Positions 8,101 through 15,351 of a stretch of DNA of 53,374 nt are shown one piece after another. The notes beneath the pieces were generated by a model. The model was not told the DNA's origin. It searched no databases and saw only the letters and a list, made by a program, of their open reading frames with translations. Position 1 is the stretch's first letter; each line of letters opens with the position of its first letter. The position numbers were made by a program, and so were the translations under genes. This DNA is from Butyrivibrio sp. WCD3002 (GTDB lineage Bacteria; Bacillota; Clostridia; Lachnospirales; Lachnospiraceae): the NCBI RefSeq assembly GCF_000424265.1, contig NZ_AUJO01000023.1, forward strand, positions 1 to 53,374, written 5' to 3'.

Positions 8101-8572
8101 AAAACAGATCTACCATCTGATTTCCGGAGTATAGTACAACGTCGCCTGAACTCGTTGTTGTCTGCTTATCATCTCTCGGCAGACTCTGTCCAATTGAGCC
8201 CACCTGTTCAAAACCGCCATACATTGACATCTGAATTGTAACATCACCGTCTTCAGCCATATTCCTCAGTGCCTCTACAGCCTGATTGTCTTCCCAATCC
8301 ACATTAACTTTTGTATCGCCGATTTTCATTGTCATAGTACTATCTCCAATAACTTCATCCTCTGCTGCTTTATTTTCTACGGCAAACTGATACATAGCTG
8401 TTCCCTCCGACATAACATTCTCTTCTGGACTTTCCGCTTCATTATTTTCTGATGCTGATATTTCAGTTACGGCACCCAGATCTGAGCTTGTGTTTTTGGT
8501 TGTCCCTGCACAGGCGCTCATGCAAAACATTATGGTCATACAGAATGCCAGAAAAATCATTTTCGTTTTCAT
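8051..8572 (-). CDS. lipoprotein with cyclophilin-like domain, altered C-terminus
   Basis: A 173-residue protein with a lipoprotein signal: MKTKMIF, a hydrophobic stretch and lipobox MSAC with the acylated Cys at about residue 20. A low-complexity linker follows. From about residue 78 comes a cyclophilin-like_2 pattern (MKIGDTKVNVDWEDN; SMYGGFEQVGSIGQSLPRDD; GDVVLYSGNQMVDLFY). Family members normally continue with an SWSYTRLG-like strand. Here the sequence instead runs RSAASGMDLDSGWSI and stops, so the last strands are missing. It could be a partly functional surface protein or an early pseudogene. The flavodoxin gene ends 12 bp upstream. Confidence 0.7.
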   Translation of the reverse strand: MKTKMIFLAFCMTIMFCMSACAGTTKNTSSDLGAVTEISASENNEAESPEENVMSEGTAMYQFAVENKAAEDEVIGDSTMTMKIGDTKVNVDWEDNQAVEALRNMAEDGDVTIQMSMYGGFEQVGSIGQSLPRDDKQTTTSSGDVVLYSGNQMVDLFYRSAASGMDLDSGWSI

Positions 8573-8584
8573 CGCAGACTTCCT

Positions 8585-9127
8585 TTATTTTAGAGCTTTA
8601 CCAAATTCGAAGGCTTCGTTTAACTCTTCTGTTTTCCCGGATGCCTCACCCATATCGCCTATGCCACCGCAGAATAAGGAGCCTGAAAACTGAGCCTTTT
8701 CAAAGCAGTCAACCCATCCCTGAAGTCCGCTTTCAGCTTTTTTAGGCACAAACTCTTCATCCTCAGCCGCAACAGAGAGCATATATACATTCCTGAACTT
8801 ATAGTCTGAAGGATACAGTGGATTGAGTCTGTCCAAAAGAGTCTTCATCTGACCGCTCATCTCGTAGTAATAAATTGGAGTTGCAAATACAAGGGTATCT
8901 GCATTCTTTACTTTTTCTGCAATCTCAGCAGCATCATCCTTAATGACACATTGCTGGGTATTCTGACAGGCCAGGCATCCTATACAAAAGCCTATGCTCT
9001 TCCCTTTTAGACTTATATGCTCCACATCATGACCTGAAGCTTTTGCTCCCTCTATAAGCTTTTCCGTAAGTATGTCGGAATTACTCTTTGCACGAAGACT
9101 TGTAGAAATCACTAACACTTTACTCAT
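8585..9127 (-). CDS. flavodoxin-like NAD(P)H-dependent oxidoreductase
   Basis: A 180-residue flavoprotein of the NADPH-dependent FMN reductase/iron-sulfur flavoprotein group. The phosphate-binding start is LVISTSLRAKSNSD (about 4-17). A CIGCLACQ motif near 48-55 resembles the Cys motif of flavodoxins with redox-active or Fe-S cysteines, and FATPIYYYEMSGQMKTLLDR near 82-101 is the FMN-ring-binding strand. It probably reduces quinones or nitro compounds in the cytoplasm. The start overlaps the end of a 26-codon reading frame in an ATGA arrangement. Confidence 0.87.
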   Translation of the reverse strand: MSKVLVISTSLRAKSNSDILTEKLIEGAKASGHDVEHISLKGKSIGFCIGCLACQNTQQCVIKDDAAEIAEKVKNADTLVFATPIYYYEMSGQMKTLLDRLNPLYPSDYKFRNVYMLSVAAEDEEFVPKKAESGLQGWVDCFEKAQFSGSLFCGGIGDMGEASGKTEELNEAFEFGKALK

Positions 9128-9204
9128 ATCATCCCATCCTCTATTTCTTTTCTATCTATTCTGTTCGAATTAAGATATTCCAGTATTTCTTCAACCGTTA
9201 TCAT
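9124..9204 (-). CDS. 26-residue coupled small ORF between hydrolase and flavodoxin
   Basis: A short frame begins MITVEEILEYLNSNR and ends EIEDGMI. Its ATG shares one base with the TAA stop of the hydrolase (TAATG), and its TGA overlaps the flavodoxin ATG (ATGA). It therefore fills the gap exactly and would couple translation of all three. AAGGAG lies about 11 bases upstream. It is acidic and predicted helical. It could be a real small protein, a coupling device, or the residue of a deleted gene. Confidence 0.5.
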   Translation of the reverse strand: MITVEEILEYLNSNRIDRKEIEDGMI

Positions 9205-10205
9205 TATTTCAGATTCTCCTTAAAGAAGTTCTCCAGCTTGTTAAAAGGAATATAATCCTTATCTCCGCCATCATATAAATCTGTATGTACTGCATCAGGA
9301 ATTATCATAAGTTCCTTGTTATCTGCATACTTGCTGTCTCTGATCATATCTGCATAAGCATCCTTAGAAAAATAGCAAGAGTGCGCCTTTTCTCCATGAA
9401 CAAGTAAAACAGCGCTCCTTATCTCATTAGAGTACTTAAGGATTGGCTGATTAACAAAAGACTCACAGCCAATAACATTCCATCCACCGTTGGAATTAAG
9501 GCTTCTCTTGTGATAACCTCTGTCAGTCTTGTAGTAGTCATAATAGTCTTTTACAAAGAAAGGTGCATCCGAAGGCACCGGATCTACTACTCCACCGCCA
9601 AGCTTATATTCGCCCGCCTTAAGGTCTTCAAGTCTCTGAGCACACATAGCTGCTTTTTTCTGATATCTCGCTTCTTCACTGTCCTCGGAATCAAAATATC
9701 CCTTGGCATTTACCCTTGTCATGTCATACATTGTCATAGCTACCGTAGCTTTAATTCTTGTATCAAGAGCTGCTGTGTTTACAGCCATTCCTCCCCAGCC
9801 ACATATACCGATGATTCCGATCCTGTCAGGATCTACCATTTCATTTAGTGATAGAAAATCAACTGCCGCCATGAAGTCTTCTGTGTTGATATCCGGAGAT
9901 GCCATATATCTCACATTTCCTCCGGACTCTCCTGTGAATGACGGGTCAAATGCTATGGTCAAAAAGCCTCTTTCTGCCATTGTCTGTGCATAGAGTCCTG
10001 AGCACTGCTCTTTTACTGCACCAAAAGGTCCGCATACAGCAATTGCAGAAAGTTTACCTTCTGCATTCTTTGGCACATACATATCTGCCGCAAGGGTGAT
10101 TCCATATCTGTTTACAAATGTGACTTTGCTGTGGTCTACCTTATCACTTTTCTTAAAGGTCTTATCCCACTCGGTTACAAGGTTTAGTTCTTCATTTTTG
10201 ATCAT
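9204..10205 (-). CDS. alpha/beta hydrolase (dienelactone hydrolase-like, YcjY type)
   Basis: A 333-residue cytoplasmic hydrolase. The nucleophile elbow GIIGICGWGGMAVN (about 131-144) places Cys where most relatives have Ser, as in dienelactone hydrolases. The early strand VTFVNRYGITLAADMYVP is typical of this group. The catalytic His is likely in IPDAVHTDLYD near 310, and the acid residue follows LLVHGEKAHS near 272. Substrates of these proteins are poorly known. GGAAGGA before the ATG supports the start. It begins a coupled unit with the 26-residue ORF and the flavodoxin gene. Confidence 0.85.
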   Translation of the reverse strand: MIKNEELNLVTEWDKTFKKSDKVDHSKVTFVNRYGITLAADMYVPKNAEGKLSAIAVCGPFGAVKEQCSGLYAQTMAERGFLTIAFDPSFTGESGGNVRYMASPDINTEDFMAAVDFLSLNEMVDPDRIGIIGICGWGGMAVNTAALDTRIKATVAMTMYDMTRVNAKGYFDSEDSEEARYQKKAAMCAQRLEDLKAGEYKLGGGVVDPVPSDAPFFVKDYYDYYKTDRGYHKRSLNSNGGWNVIGCESFVNQPILKYSNEIRSAVLLVHGEKAHSCYFSKDAYADMIRDSKYADNKELMIIPDAVHTDLYDGGDKDYIPFNKLENFFKENLK

Positions 10206-10304
10206 TTTATTATCCTTCCTATTCTGTCAAGCCTGAAAACAGGATTTTTACTGGCTTTGACGATTTTGTTATTCCTCAAAACAGGAGCCAAAGGTGATGA
10301 ATTG

Positions 10305-11684
10305 TCATACATTACTAATCTCAGGCTCTGCCGAAACAGATTCATTAAAGCTCTTCCTCCACAGTAACCATGCTACAGGAATTCCAAGAAGTTCTGCGAG
10401 AATAAACGCTGTCCAGACTACCTGAAGCTGTCCCGTTCTGCTAAGCAGAAATGCAAAGGCAAGCGGGAATATGGCCTGGCGGAGCATTGTTATATACATG
10501 CTCCTTGTTCCCTGGGATAGTCCCTGAAGAGCTGCTGCAAAAACAAGGCTTGGAATAGAAATCAGATATGCAACAGCCAAAATTCTGATGGCAGGAATTC
10601 CAATTTCCATCATGTGCTTTGAAGCATCAAACAGGCCCAGCATTTGCACCGGAAGAAGCTCCAGCAGCATGAAAAATGCGATAAACAAAGCTATGCCATA
10701 GATAACTCCCCATTTTACTGAGGCACTGATGCGGGATTTGTTCCCTGCGCCGTAGTTATAAGCAACTATAGGAATAAGTCCATTATTAATTCCATGAACA
10801 CCTACAGTCACAACTCCCTGCATGCGGGCGCATATTCCGAACACCGCAACTGCTGTGGATGAAAATGATATAAGGATCGAATTCATTCCTATATTCACGA
10901 AGGATGTAAGCACCTGAACGACGGTTGAAGGTATTCCGACCCTTAGGATGTTTTTGACGCTCTTCATATCGGGTCTTAGTGTAAATGAGAATGGTATCTC
11001 TTTATTCCATCTCTTGTTTATGATCACTCCTGCCAGAAGGCCCATACACTGCCCTATAACTGTGGCAATTGCTGCTCCTGTTGTCTCAAGCCTTGGAATC
11101 CCGAACATTCCAAATATGAAAATTGGATCGAGGATCAGATTTGTAATTGATGCTGCTGACAAAGTAAAAATGAAAAGGCTTGATTTTCCGCTGGCTATTA
11201 CAAAACGGTCAAACACCCACTGTCCCATCTGTCCGAAGGAAAAAATCATGCAAATGGTCAGGTACTGTCTTCCGTATCTTGCAATTACCTCATTACCACC
11301 TGCCTGCCAGTCATAGTACATACGCACGAACAAAAGACAGATAACAGTATTTATTATCCAGCAGCATATTGCTATGAATATTGCGGCATTTGCTGCGTTC
11401 TTGACCTTGTCGGGACGCTTTTCACCCAGTGCTTTGGATATTACCGCATTTAGTCCTACCGCATTTCCAAGACCAAGGGATGAAACGATGAGCTGAACCG
11501 GTCCCGCAAGTGAAAGCGCCGTCAGCGCATCTTCTGAAATTCTTGACACAAAAACCGAATCCACAAGGTTATAAAGTGAGTTGATAAGCAGGCTGAACAT
11601 AAGAGGAATTCCTGTAGTGATCACAAGCTTGCTTATCTTTTCTGTTCCCATGATATTTTCGCCGGATGATATTTGTTTTGCCAT
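10305..11684 (-). CDS. MATE-family multidrug efflux transporter
   Basis: A 459-residue protein with about 12 membrane helices in two similar halves. The N-terminus TTGIPLMFSLLINSLYNLVDSVFVSR and repeated GLGNAVGLNAVISKALGE are the signature of MATE exporters, which expel cationic drugs or metabolites using Na+ or H+ gradients. The start at 11684 has AGGAGGG six bases upstream even though it lies inside the end of the preceding gene (52-bp overlap). A later ATG at 11651 has no such site. Divergent LysR control is likely. Confidence 0.92.
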   Translation of the reverse strand: MAKQISSGENIMGTEKISKLVITTGIPLMFSLLINSLYNLVDSVFVSRISEDALTALSLAGPVQLIVSSLGLGNAVGLNAVISKALGEKRPDKVKNAANAAIFIAICCWIINTVICLLFVRMYYDWQAGGNEVIARYGRQYLTICMIFSFGQMGQWVFDRFVIASGKSSLFIFTLSAASITNLILDPIFIFGMFGIPRLETTGAAIATVIGQCMGLLAGVIINKRWNKEIPFSFTLRPDMKSVKNILRVGIPSTVVQVLTSFVNIGMNSILISFSSTAVAVFGICARMQGVVTVGVHGINNGLIPIVAYNYGAGNKSRISASVKWGVIYGIALFIAFFMLLELLPVQMLGLFDASKHMMEIGIPAIRILAVAYLISIPSLVFAAALQGLSQGTRSMYITMLRQAIFPLAFAFLLSRTGQLQVVWTAFILAELLGIPVAWLLWRKSFNESVSAEPEISNV

Positions 11685-11938
11685 AAATCCCTCCTGAATT
11701 TCTTTTCTTTCTGAATCTGTCTTATCAAAAAATCCATGTTGTCTACTTTTTTCTGGCTGTCATGAAGTTCATCCATGAGGTGACATCGGCATTTCCTGAG
11801 ATCTCGAAGAAGTGTATCTGTATCCCCTTCTTCATACATCTTTTTCATAAAGCTTATTTCTTTCTCATTGCAGCCCATGTCTGAAAGGCTTTCAAGAATC
11901 TTTTCTGTATCCATCTTTTTTGCTCCTTCTGATTTCAT
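11633..11938 (-). CDS. small conserved helical protein upstream of MATE gene
   Basis: A 101-residue cytoplasmic protein. Residues from the second Met (MDTEKILESLSDMGCNEKE) onward, with LLRDLRKCRCHLMDELHDSQ and KVDNMDFLIRQIQKE, match a pattern I recognise in short Clostridia proteins often found next to LysR, flavodoxin or exporter genes; no function is known. The last about 17 residues overlap the MATE gene in another frame. It is the first gene of the leftward transcript facing the LysR gene. Confidence 0.75.
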   Translation of the reverse strand: MKSEGAKKMDTEKILESLSDMGCNEKEISFMKKMYEEGDTDTLLRDLRKCRCHLMDELHDSQKKVDNMDFLIRQIQKEKKFRRDLWQNKYHPAKISWEQKR

Positions 11939-11977
11939 AGTAAATCCTTGACCAGGTTTTCGCTAATGAATAAAATA

Positions 11978-11991
11978 AATATCATGATATT
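11978..11991. promoter_or_regulatory. 14-bp perfect palindrome, probable LysR site
   Basis: AATATCATGATATT lies midway in the 98-bp gap between the divergent small-protein/MATE operon and the LysR gene. It includes a T-N11-A dyad of the type LysR proteins bind, and a wider TGAATA / TATTCA pair surrounds it. Regulation of both genes from here is inferred. Confidence 0.6.
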
Positions 11992-12036
11992 CACTTTTGG
12001 AATAACACATAAATTGTCAGCTTTAGGGAGGTTTTC

Positions 12037-12909
12037 ATGGAAATAAAAAATCTCAGATACTTTCTTGCAGTTGCAAGGGAAGAAAATATGTCAAAGGCTG
12101 CTGAGCTGCTTCATGTATCGCAGCCTACTCTTTCAAAGACATTAAAAGCATTAGAGGAAGAACTTGGAAAAAAGTTATTTGTCAGGCATAGCTTCAGTAT
12201 TTCACTCACTGATGAGGGGATGCTTTTGCGTGACCGCGCTCAGGATCTTGTGGCCATGTCAGATAAGATCGAACAGGAATTTAACTCCCTGGATGATATA
12301 ACAGGTGGAGATATATATTTTGGACTGGCAGAAAGCTATCAGATCAGATACCTCGCCAGAGAGATTTATAAGTTAAAAGAAAAATACCCTAATTTCACTT
12401 ATCATATAACAAGCGGAGATACTGAGCAGGTTACTGAAAAGCTTGATAAGGGCATTTTAGACTTTGCTGTACTATGTGAAACACCTGACAGCAATAAATA
12501 CGAATATGTAAAATTTCCTGAAGCTGATGTGTGGGGAGCAATCATATCTTCATCTCATCCCCTTGCAAAGAAAAAATCCATCCATGTCTCTGACCTGATA
12601 GAACAGCCTCTGTTTGTCTCTGAGCAAAGTTGGAACAATGAAATCAAAGCATGGGCCAAAGACAGATATCCTGAACTAAAGCTTGAGGGTTCCTTTAGAC
12701 TTTCTTATAACGGCTCTGTATTTGCAAGAGAAAACCTTGGAATACTTCTTACATTTAAAAATCTGATAAATACTGAAGGAACTGACATGGTATTCAGACC
12801 GCTTTCACCTGAACTTAAATCAGAGCTGTATCTGATATGGAACAAGTATCAGACCTTTACTCCTATTGCGGAAAAATTTCTGGAGCAGATAAAAAAGACT
12901 TTCAAGTAA
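12037..12909 (+). CDS. LysR-family transcriptional regulator
   Basis: A 290-residue LysR protein. The winged helix-turn-helix occupies about 1-60 (LRYFLAVAREENMSKAAELLHVSQPTLSK), then a linker helix, then a periplasmic-binding-like effector domain (about 90-290; GDIYFGLAES, DFAVLCETPD, EQPLFVSEQ). It is the only plus-strand gene here and is divergent from the MATE operon, the usual layout for a LysR activator and its target. AGGGAGG lies six bases before the ATG. Confidence 0.92.
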   Translation: MEIKNLRYFLAVAREENMSKAAELLHVSQPTLSKTLKALEEELGKKLFVRHSFSISLTDEGMLLRDRAQDLVAMSDKIEQEFNSLDDITGGDIYFGLAESYQIRYLAREIYKLKEKYPNFTYHITSGDTEQVTEKLDKGILDFAVLCETPDSNKYEYVKFPEADVWGAIISSSHPLAKKKSIHVSDLIEQPLFVSEQSWNNEIKAWAKDRYPELKLEGSFRLSYNGSVFARENLGILLTFKNLINTEGTDMVFRPLSPELKSELYLIWNKYQTFTPIAEKFLEQIKKTFK

Positions 12910-12959
12910 TTTGCAAGTGCTGATATCTTCCTGCTGTCTGTACGATTTTTTCTGCCATC

Positions 12960-13343
12960 TTATTTCTCTCCTCCTACTATTTTCTGTGCTCCTATAGTCC
13001 AAACATGTTTTTTGGATGCATCAGTTCTTTTATTCTGCGCCATGACACCTGCAAGCGGATGGGGGACATATGGCTCTTCAAGGTAATCAAGCTCTTCATC
13101 CGTTAGTTCCAGATCTACCGCTTTTGCTGCACCTTCTATATGATGGAGCTTGGTCGCACCTACCACATCCTCACGCTTTGCAAATTCTCTGAGCGCACGT
13201 CCTACGTACTGCTCACTGGTTCCGCTCTGATATGCTATAGCTGTATCATAGAAATTAACTCCAAGATCAAGCCCTCTTTTTATGATTTCCCTAGAATGCT
13301 CTTCGTCAATCGTCCAGCTATGCTGCCTGCTTGGTAACTGCAT
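12960..13343 (-). pseudogene. aldo/keto reductase with internal deletion
   Basis: A 127-residue frame joins two distant parts of an aldo/keto reductase. Residues about 10-62 (TIDEEHSREIIKRGLDLG, NFYDTAIAYQ, EQYVGRALREFAKREDVV) correspond to the front third including the active-site Asp/Tyr region. From about 63 the sequence jumps to the family's C-terminus (GATKLHHIEGAAKAVDLELT, YLEEPYVPHPLAG). Roughly 200 residues between REDVVVATK and VVGATK are missing, and so is the N-terminus. The repeated V-x-A-T-K coding sequence probably served as short homology for the deletion. The catalytic Lys and His region is gone. Confidence 0.8.
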
Positions 13344-13641
13344 GAGAATCCTTTGAGAATTTCTTTACAAAGAAGCCAAACACGTTACGAACAAATGGTC
13401 CTGCAAAGAAAAGCTGCCAGCAAAGAGCCATAGGGAAATTAAGGGCTGTAGTATGAATCCATACTGCCACAAGTTCTTTTCCTGCATCCTTAAAGAGCAG
13501 TGTCGCTGCAAAGCTCCTTTCATAAAACAGGGAAGATTTAACACGAACCATTGGTTGATATGCCACAAATGCAGCATTTATGCGTGACTCTATCATGGGT
13601 TGAGTCTGTTTCAGTACTACTATTATTCTAGCTTTATCCAT
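13318..13641 (-). pseudogene. DUF2798 membrane protein, 5'-truncated
   Basis: The C-terminal half (TLLFKDAGKELVAVWIHTTA, LNFPMALCWQLFFAGPFVRN) matches the end of DUF2798 two-domain membrane proteins. The first about 45 residues of this frame do not look like that family, so the original front half has been replaced or lost. It overlaps the AKR remnant by 26 bp and the following lipoprotein gene by 19 bp. I see no ribosome site. Probably a non-functional relic. Confidence 0.65.
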
Positions 13642-14306
13642 TCAATAGATGTATTTTCCTTTGAATATTCATCCACAAGAGCATTGAACTCCTCTTCTGT
13701 AATGACATCGAACTTCTCTATATTCTCAAGGTAGTCCTGTGGCGGATTCTCCTGCATATAAAACTCTGGTGCGCCGGACTCAGCCCAATCATCGTAGTAG
13801 TTTACAAACGCCATGACAACCTTAGCTTCTCCTTGATCAGCAATTTCTGATACAACATACATCTTACGGCCTTCATGACCTGTATCTCCACTGACAAACT
13901 GATTCTTGTCATTTATGAAAGTAACTCCGGAGGATCCAAGATTCTCCACATTCGCTGACTGGATCTTATTGTCCTTATACTCGATGATGTCATAAATCCA
14001 ATATCCAAAAGAGCGGACAATCAGCTCATTTATGCCATCCCCATTCATGTCAAAGAGAGCATATTCCATATCAGGCTCTCCCACAGCCCAGAAGGTCTCG
14101 CCGTTTGCATCAGCTTCATTCCCCTTCAGATACTCCATAAAATGTGCATCAGCATCGCTTTCCTTACCCACTGTTGACGGAAGCTCAATAGTTGTGGGCT
14201 CATCTGCACCACCGATTATTTCTGCATCATCTGTCTTTTTTGCGCCGCAGGCTGTCACACCAAATGCAATCACCAGTGACATCGCAACTAATATAGCTCT
14301 TTTCAT
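13623..14306 (-). CDS. lipoprotein with calcium-loop-like repeat, unknown function
   Basis: The start is the ATG at 14306, seven bases after AAGGAGG. The signal peptide ends in lipobox VTAC near residue 20. A short motif EIIGGADEPTTIEL near 30-43 resembles the IIGGADGPTSIFL segment of oxaloacetate decarboxylase beta subunits and of some Lachnospiraceae lipoproteins. YALFDMNGDGINELIV near 83-98 is an EF-hand/FG-GAP-like Asp loop. The rest is acidic and probably a surface domain. Its ribosome site lies inside the end of the 76-residue gene upstream, so the two are cotranscribed. Confidence 0.78.
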   Translation of the reverse strand: MKRAILVAMSLVIAFGVTACGAKKTDDAEIIGGADEPTTIELPSTVGKESDADAHFMEYLKGNEADANGETFWAVGEPDMEYALFDMNGDGINELIVRSFGYWIYDIIEYKDNKIQSANVENLGSSGVTFINDKNQFVSGDTGHEGRKMYVVSEIADQGEAKVVMAFVNYYDDWAESGAPEFYMQENPPQDYLENIEKFDVITEEEFNALVDEYSKENTSIEWIKLE

Positions 14307-14308
14307 GA

Positions 14309-14539
14309 TCAATCCTCCTTAAATATCGAATAGTCCCTCTCAAAAAGAACCTCTAACATCTGCTTTTTCAGCAGTTCTTTATCTACGCTCTCCATCAGGT
14401 ACCTCTTACGGTACATCTTGCTCTTATCAGAATACTTGTACAGCCCATTCTCTTCCTGCAACACAGCCAGCTCCCGCTTCCACAAAAGTTCCATCTGATT
14501 GGTCAGCTTTACCTTCGGGCTCAGCTGCGGAGAACGCAT
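14309..14539 (-). CDS. hypothetical 76-residue charged protein, possibly a fragment
   Basis: A Lys/Glu-rich, helical frame (NQMELLWKRELAVLQEENG, KQMLEVLFERDYSIFKED). No ribosome site precedes the ATG, and the frame is open only four more codons upstream, so it may be the tail of a larger lost gene. It ends 3 bp before the lipoprotein start and supplies that gene's ribosome site. I do not recognise the family. Confidence 0.45.
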   Translation of the reverse strand: MRSPQLSPKVKLTNQMELLWKRELAVLQEENGLYKYSDKSKMYRKRYLMESVDKELLKKQMLEVLFERDYSIFKED

Positions 14540-14655
14540 CTCGTACCTTGCTACTCAGAATTGTTTCTGGTTCCAATAGTCATATCTGAACCCTATTGTT
14601 GTATTTTGATGCAAGCATCCATTAGCAATCTTACTATATTACAGAAGATAAAAAA

Positions 14656-14690
14656 ATGCCATGTAACGGCATTTTTCCGAAACATGGCAT
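14656..14690 (-). terminator. intrinsic terminator of the YbaK/nitroreductase hybrid gene
   Basis: Minus-strand stem ATGCCATGT / ACATGGCAT followed by seven T. A second, mutually exclusive hairpin AAAAATGCC / GGCATTTTT (14652-14676) uses the same bases and would work in both directions. Confidence 0.75.
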
Positions 14691-14696
14691 ATAAGC

Positions 14697-15224
14697 TCAG
14701 ATATAACTTACTGTCTCTGATAACTCTTTTCTGCTGTTATGATTATCAAGTGGTCCAGCTCCTTCTGCAGCATAGCCGAGATCAAGAAGCATCAGAATCT
14801 CCTCATTCTCTGGAAGGCCAAGGTCCTCCGCAAGTGCTTCCGGGTCAAAGAAATTGAGCCAGCAGCTGTCAACGCCTTCATTTGCTGCAGCAAGCCATAT
14901 CGGAATCTCTGCAGGTACTGCAAACGGACACACTCCTCCTGGCTGAAATCCAGTTATATCTTCCACCTGGGCCCTCGGGATCATGTGGGGCTTAGTATGG
15001 AAAACAGATTTGAACTTGGAGCTGTTTACTTTGCCATCACCAGCCATTACAACAATAACAGGCCTATCCTCAACTATAAACGACAGCGTCTTGGCAATCT
15101 CAGGCTCTGTGCATCCAATCTGTTGAGCTGCATGCTCTACGGTATCTATCGTCTCAGCGTGCTCTGTAAGCCTGTCTCCGAATCCCTTTATATCCAAAAA
15201 TTCTTTTACCTTAGCGTTTATCAT
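14697..15224 (-). CDS. hybrid: YbaK/ProX editing domain joined to nitroreductase C-terminus
   Basis: The start is taken at the ATG at 15224 (MINAKVKEFLD), which has GAGGTG six bases upstream; a TTG at 15254 has none. Residues about 1-120 are an aminoacyl-tRNA deacylase domain of the YbaK/EbsC type (GDGKVNSSKFKSVFHTKPHM, TGFQPGGVCPFAVP). At EIPIWL the sequence switches to the last part of an FMN nitroreductase (AAANEGVDSCWLNFFDPEAL, LGLPENEEILMLLDLGYAAE, SETVSYI). The join is in frame. YbaK loses its final strand and the nitroreductase its FMN-binding front, so activity is doubtful. It looks like a deletion between two neighbouring genes. Confidence 0.8.
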   Translation of the reverse strand: MINAKVKEFLDIKGFGDRLTEHAETIDTVEHAAQQIGCTEPEIAKTLSFIVEDRPVIVVMAGDGKVNSSKFKSVFHTKPHMIPRAQVEDITGFQPGGVCPFAVPAEIPIWLAAANEGVDSCWLNFFDPEALAEDLGLPENEEILMLLDLGYAAEGAGPLDNHNSRKELSETVSYI

Positions 15225-15351
15225 CCGGTTCACCTCATCATATATGATAGACAAAAATGCCCATTGTTTCCAATACGTTTTGTTTATTGTCAGCCATAAA
15301 CAAAGACTATAATCACTTTATGATATGTATTCATCTAAAGGTAAATAAGGA

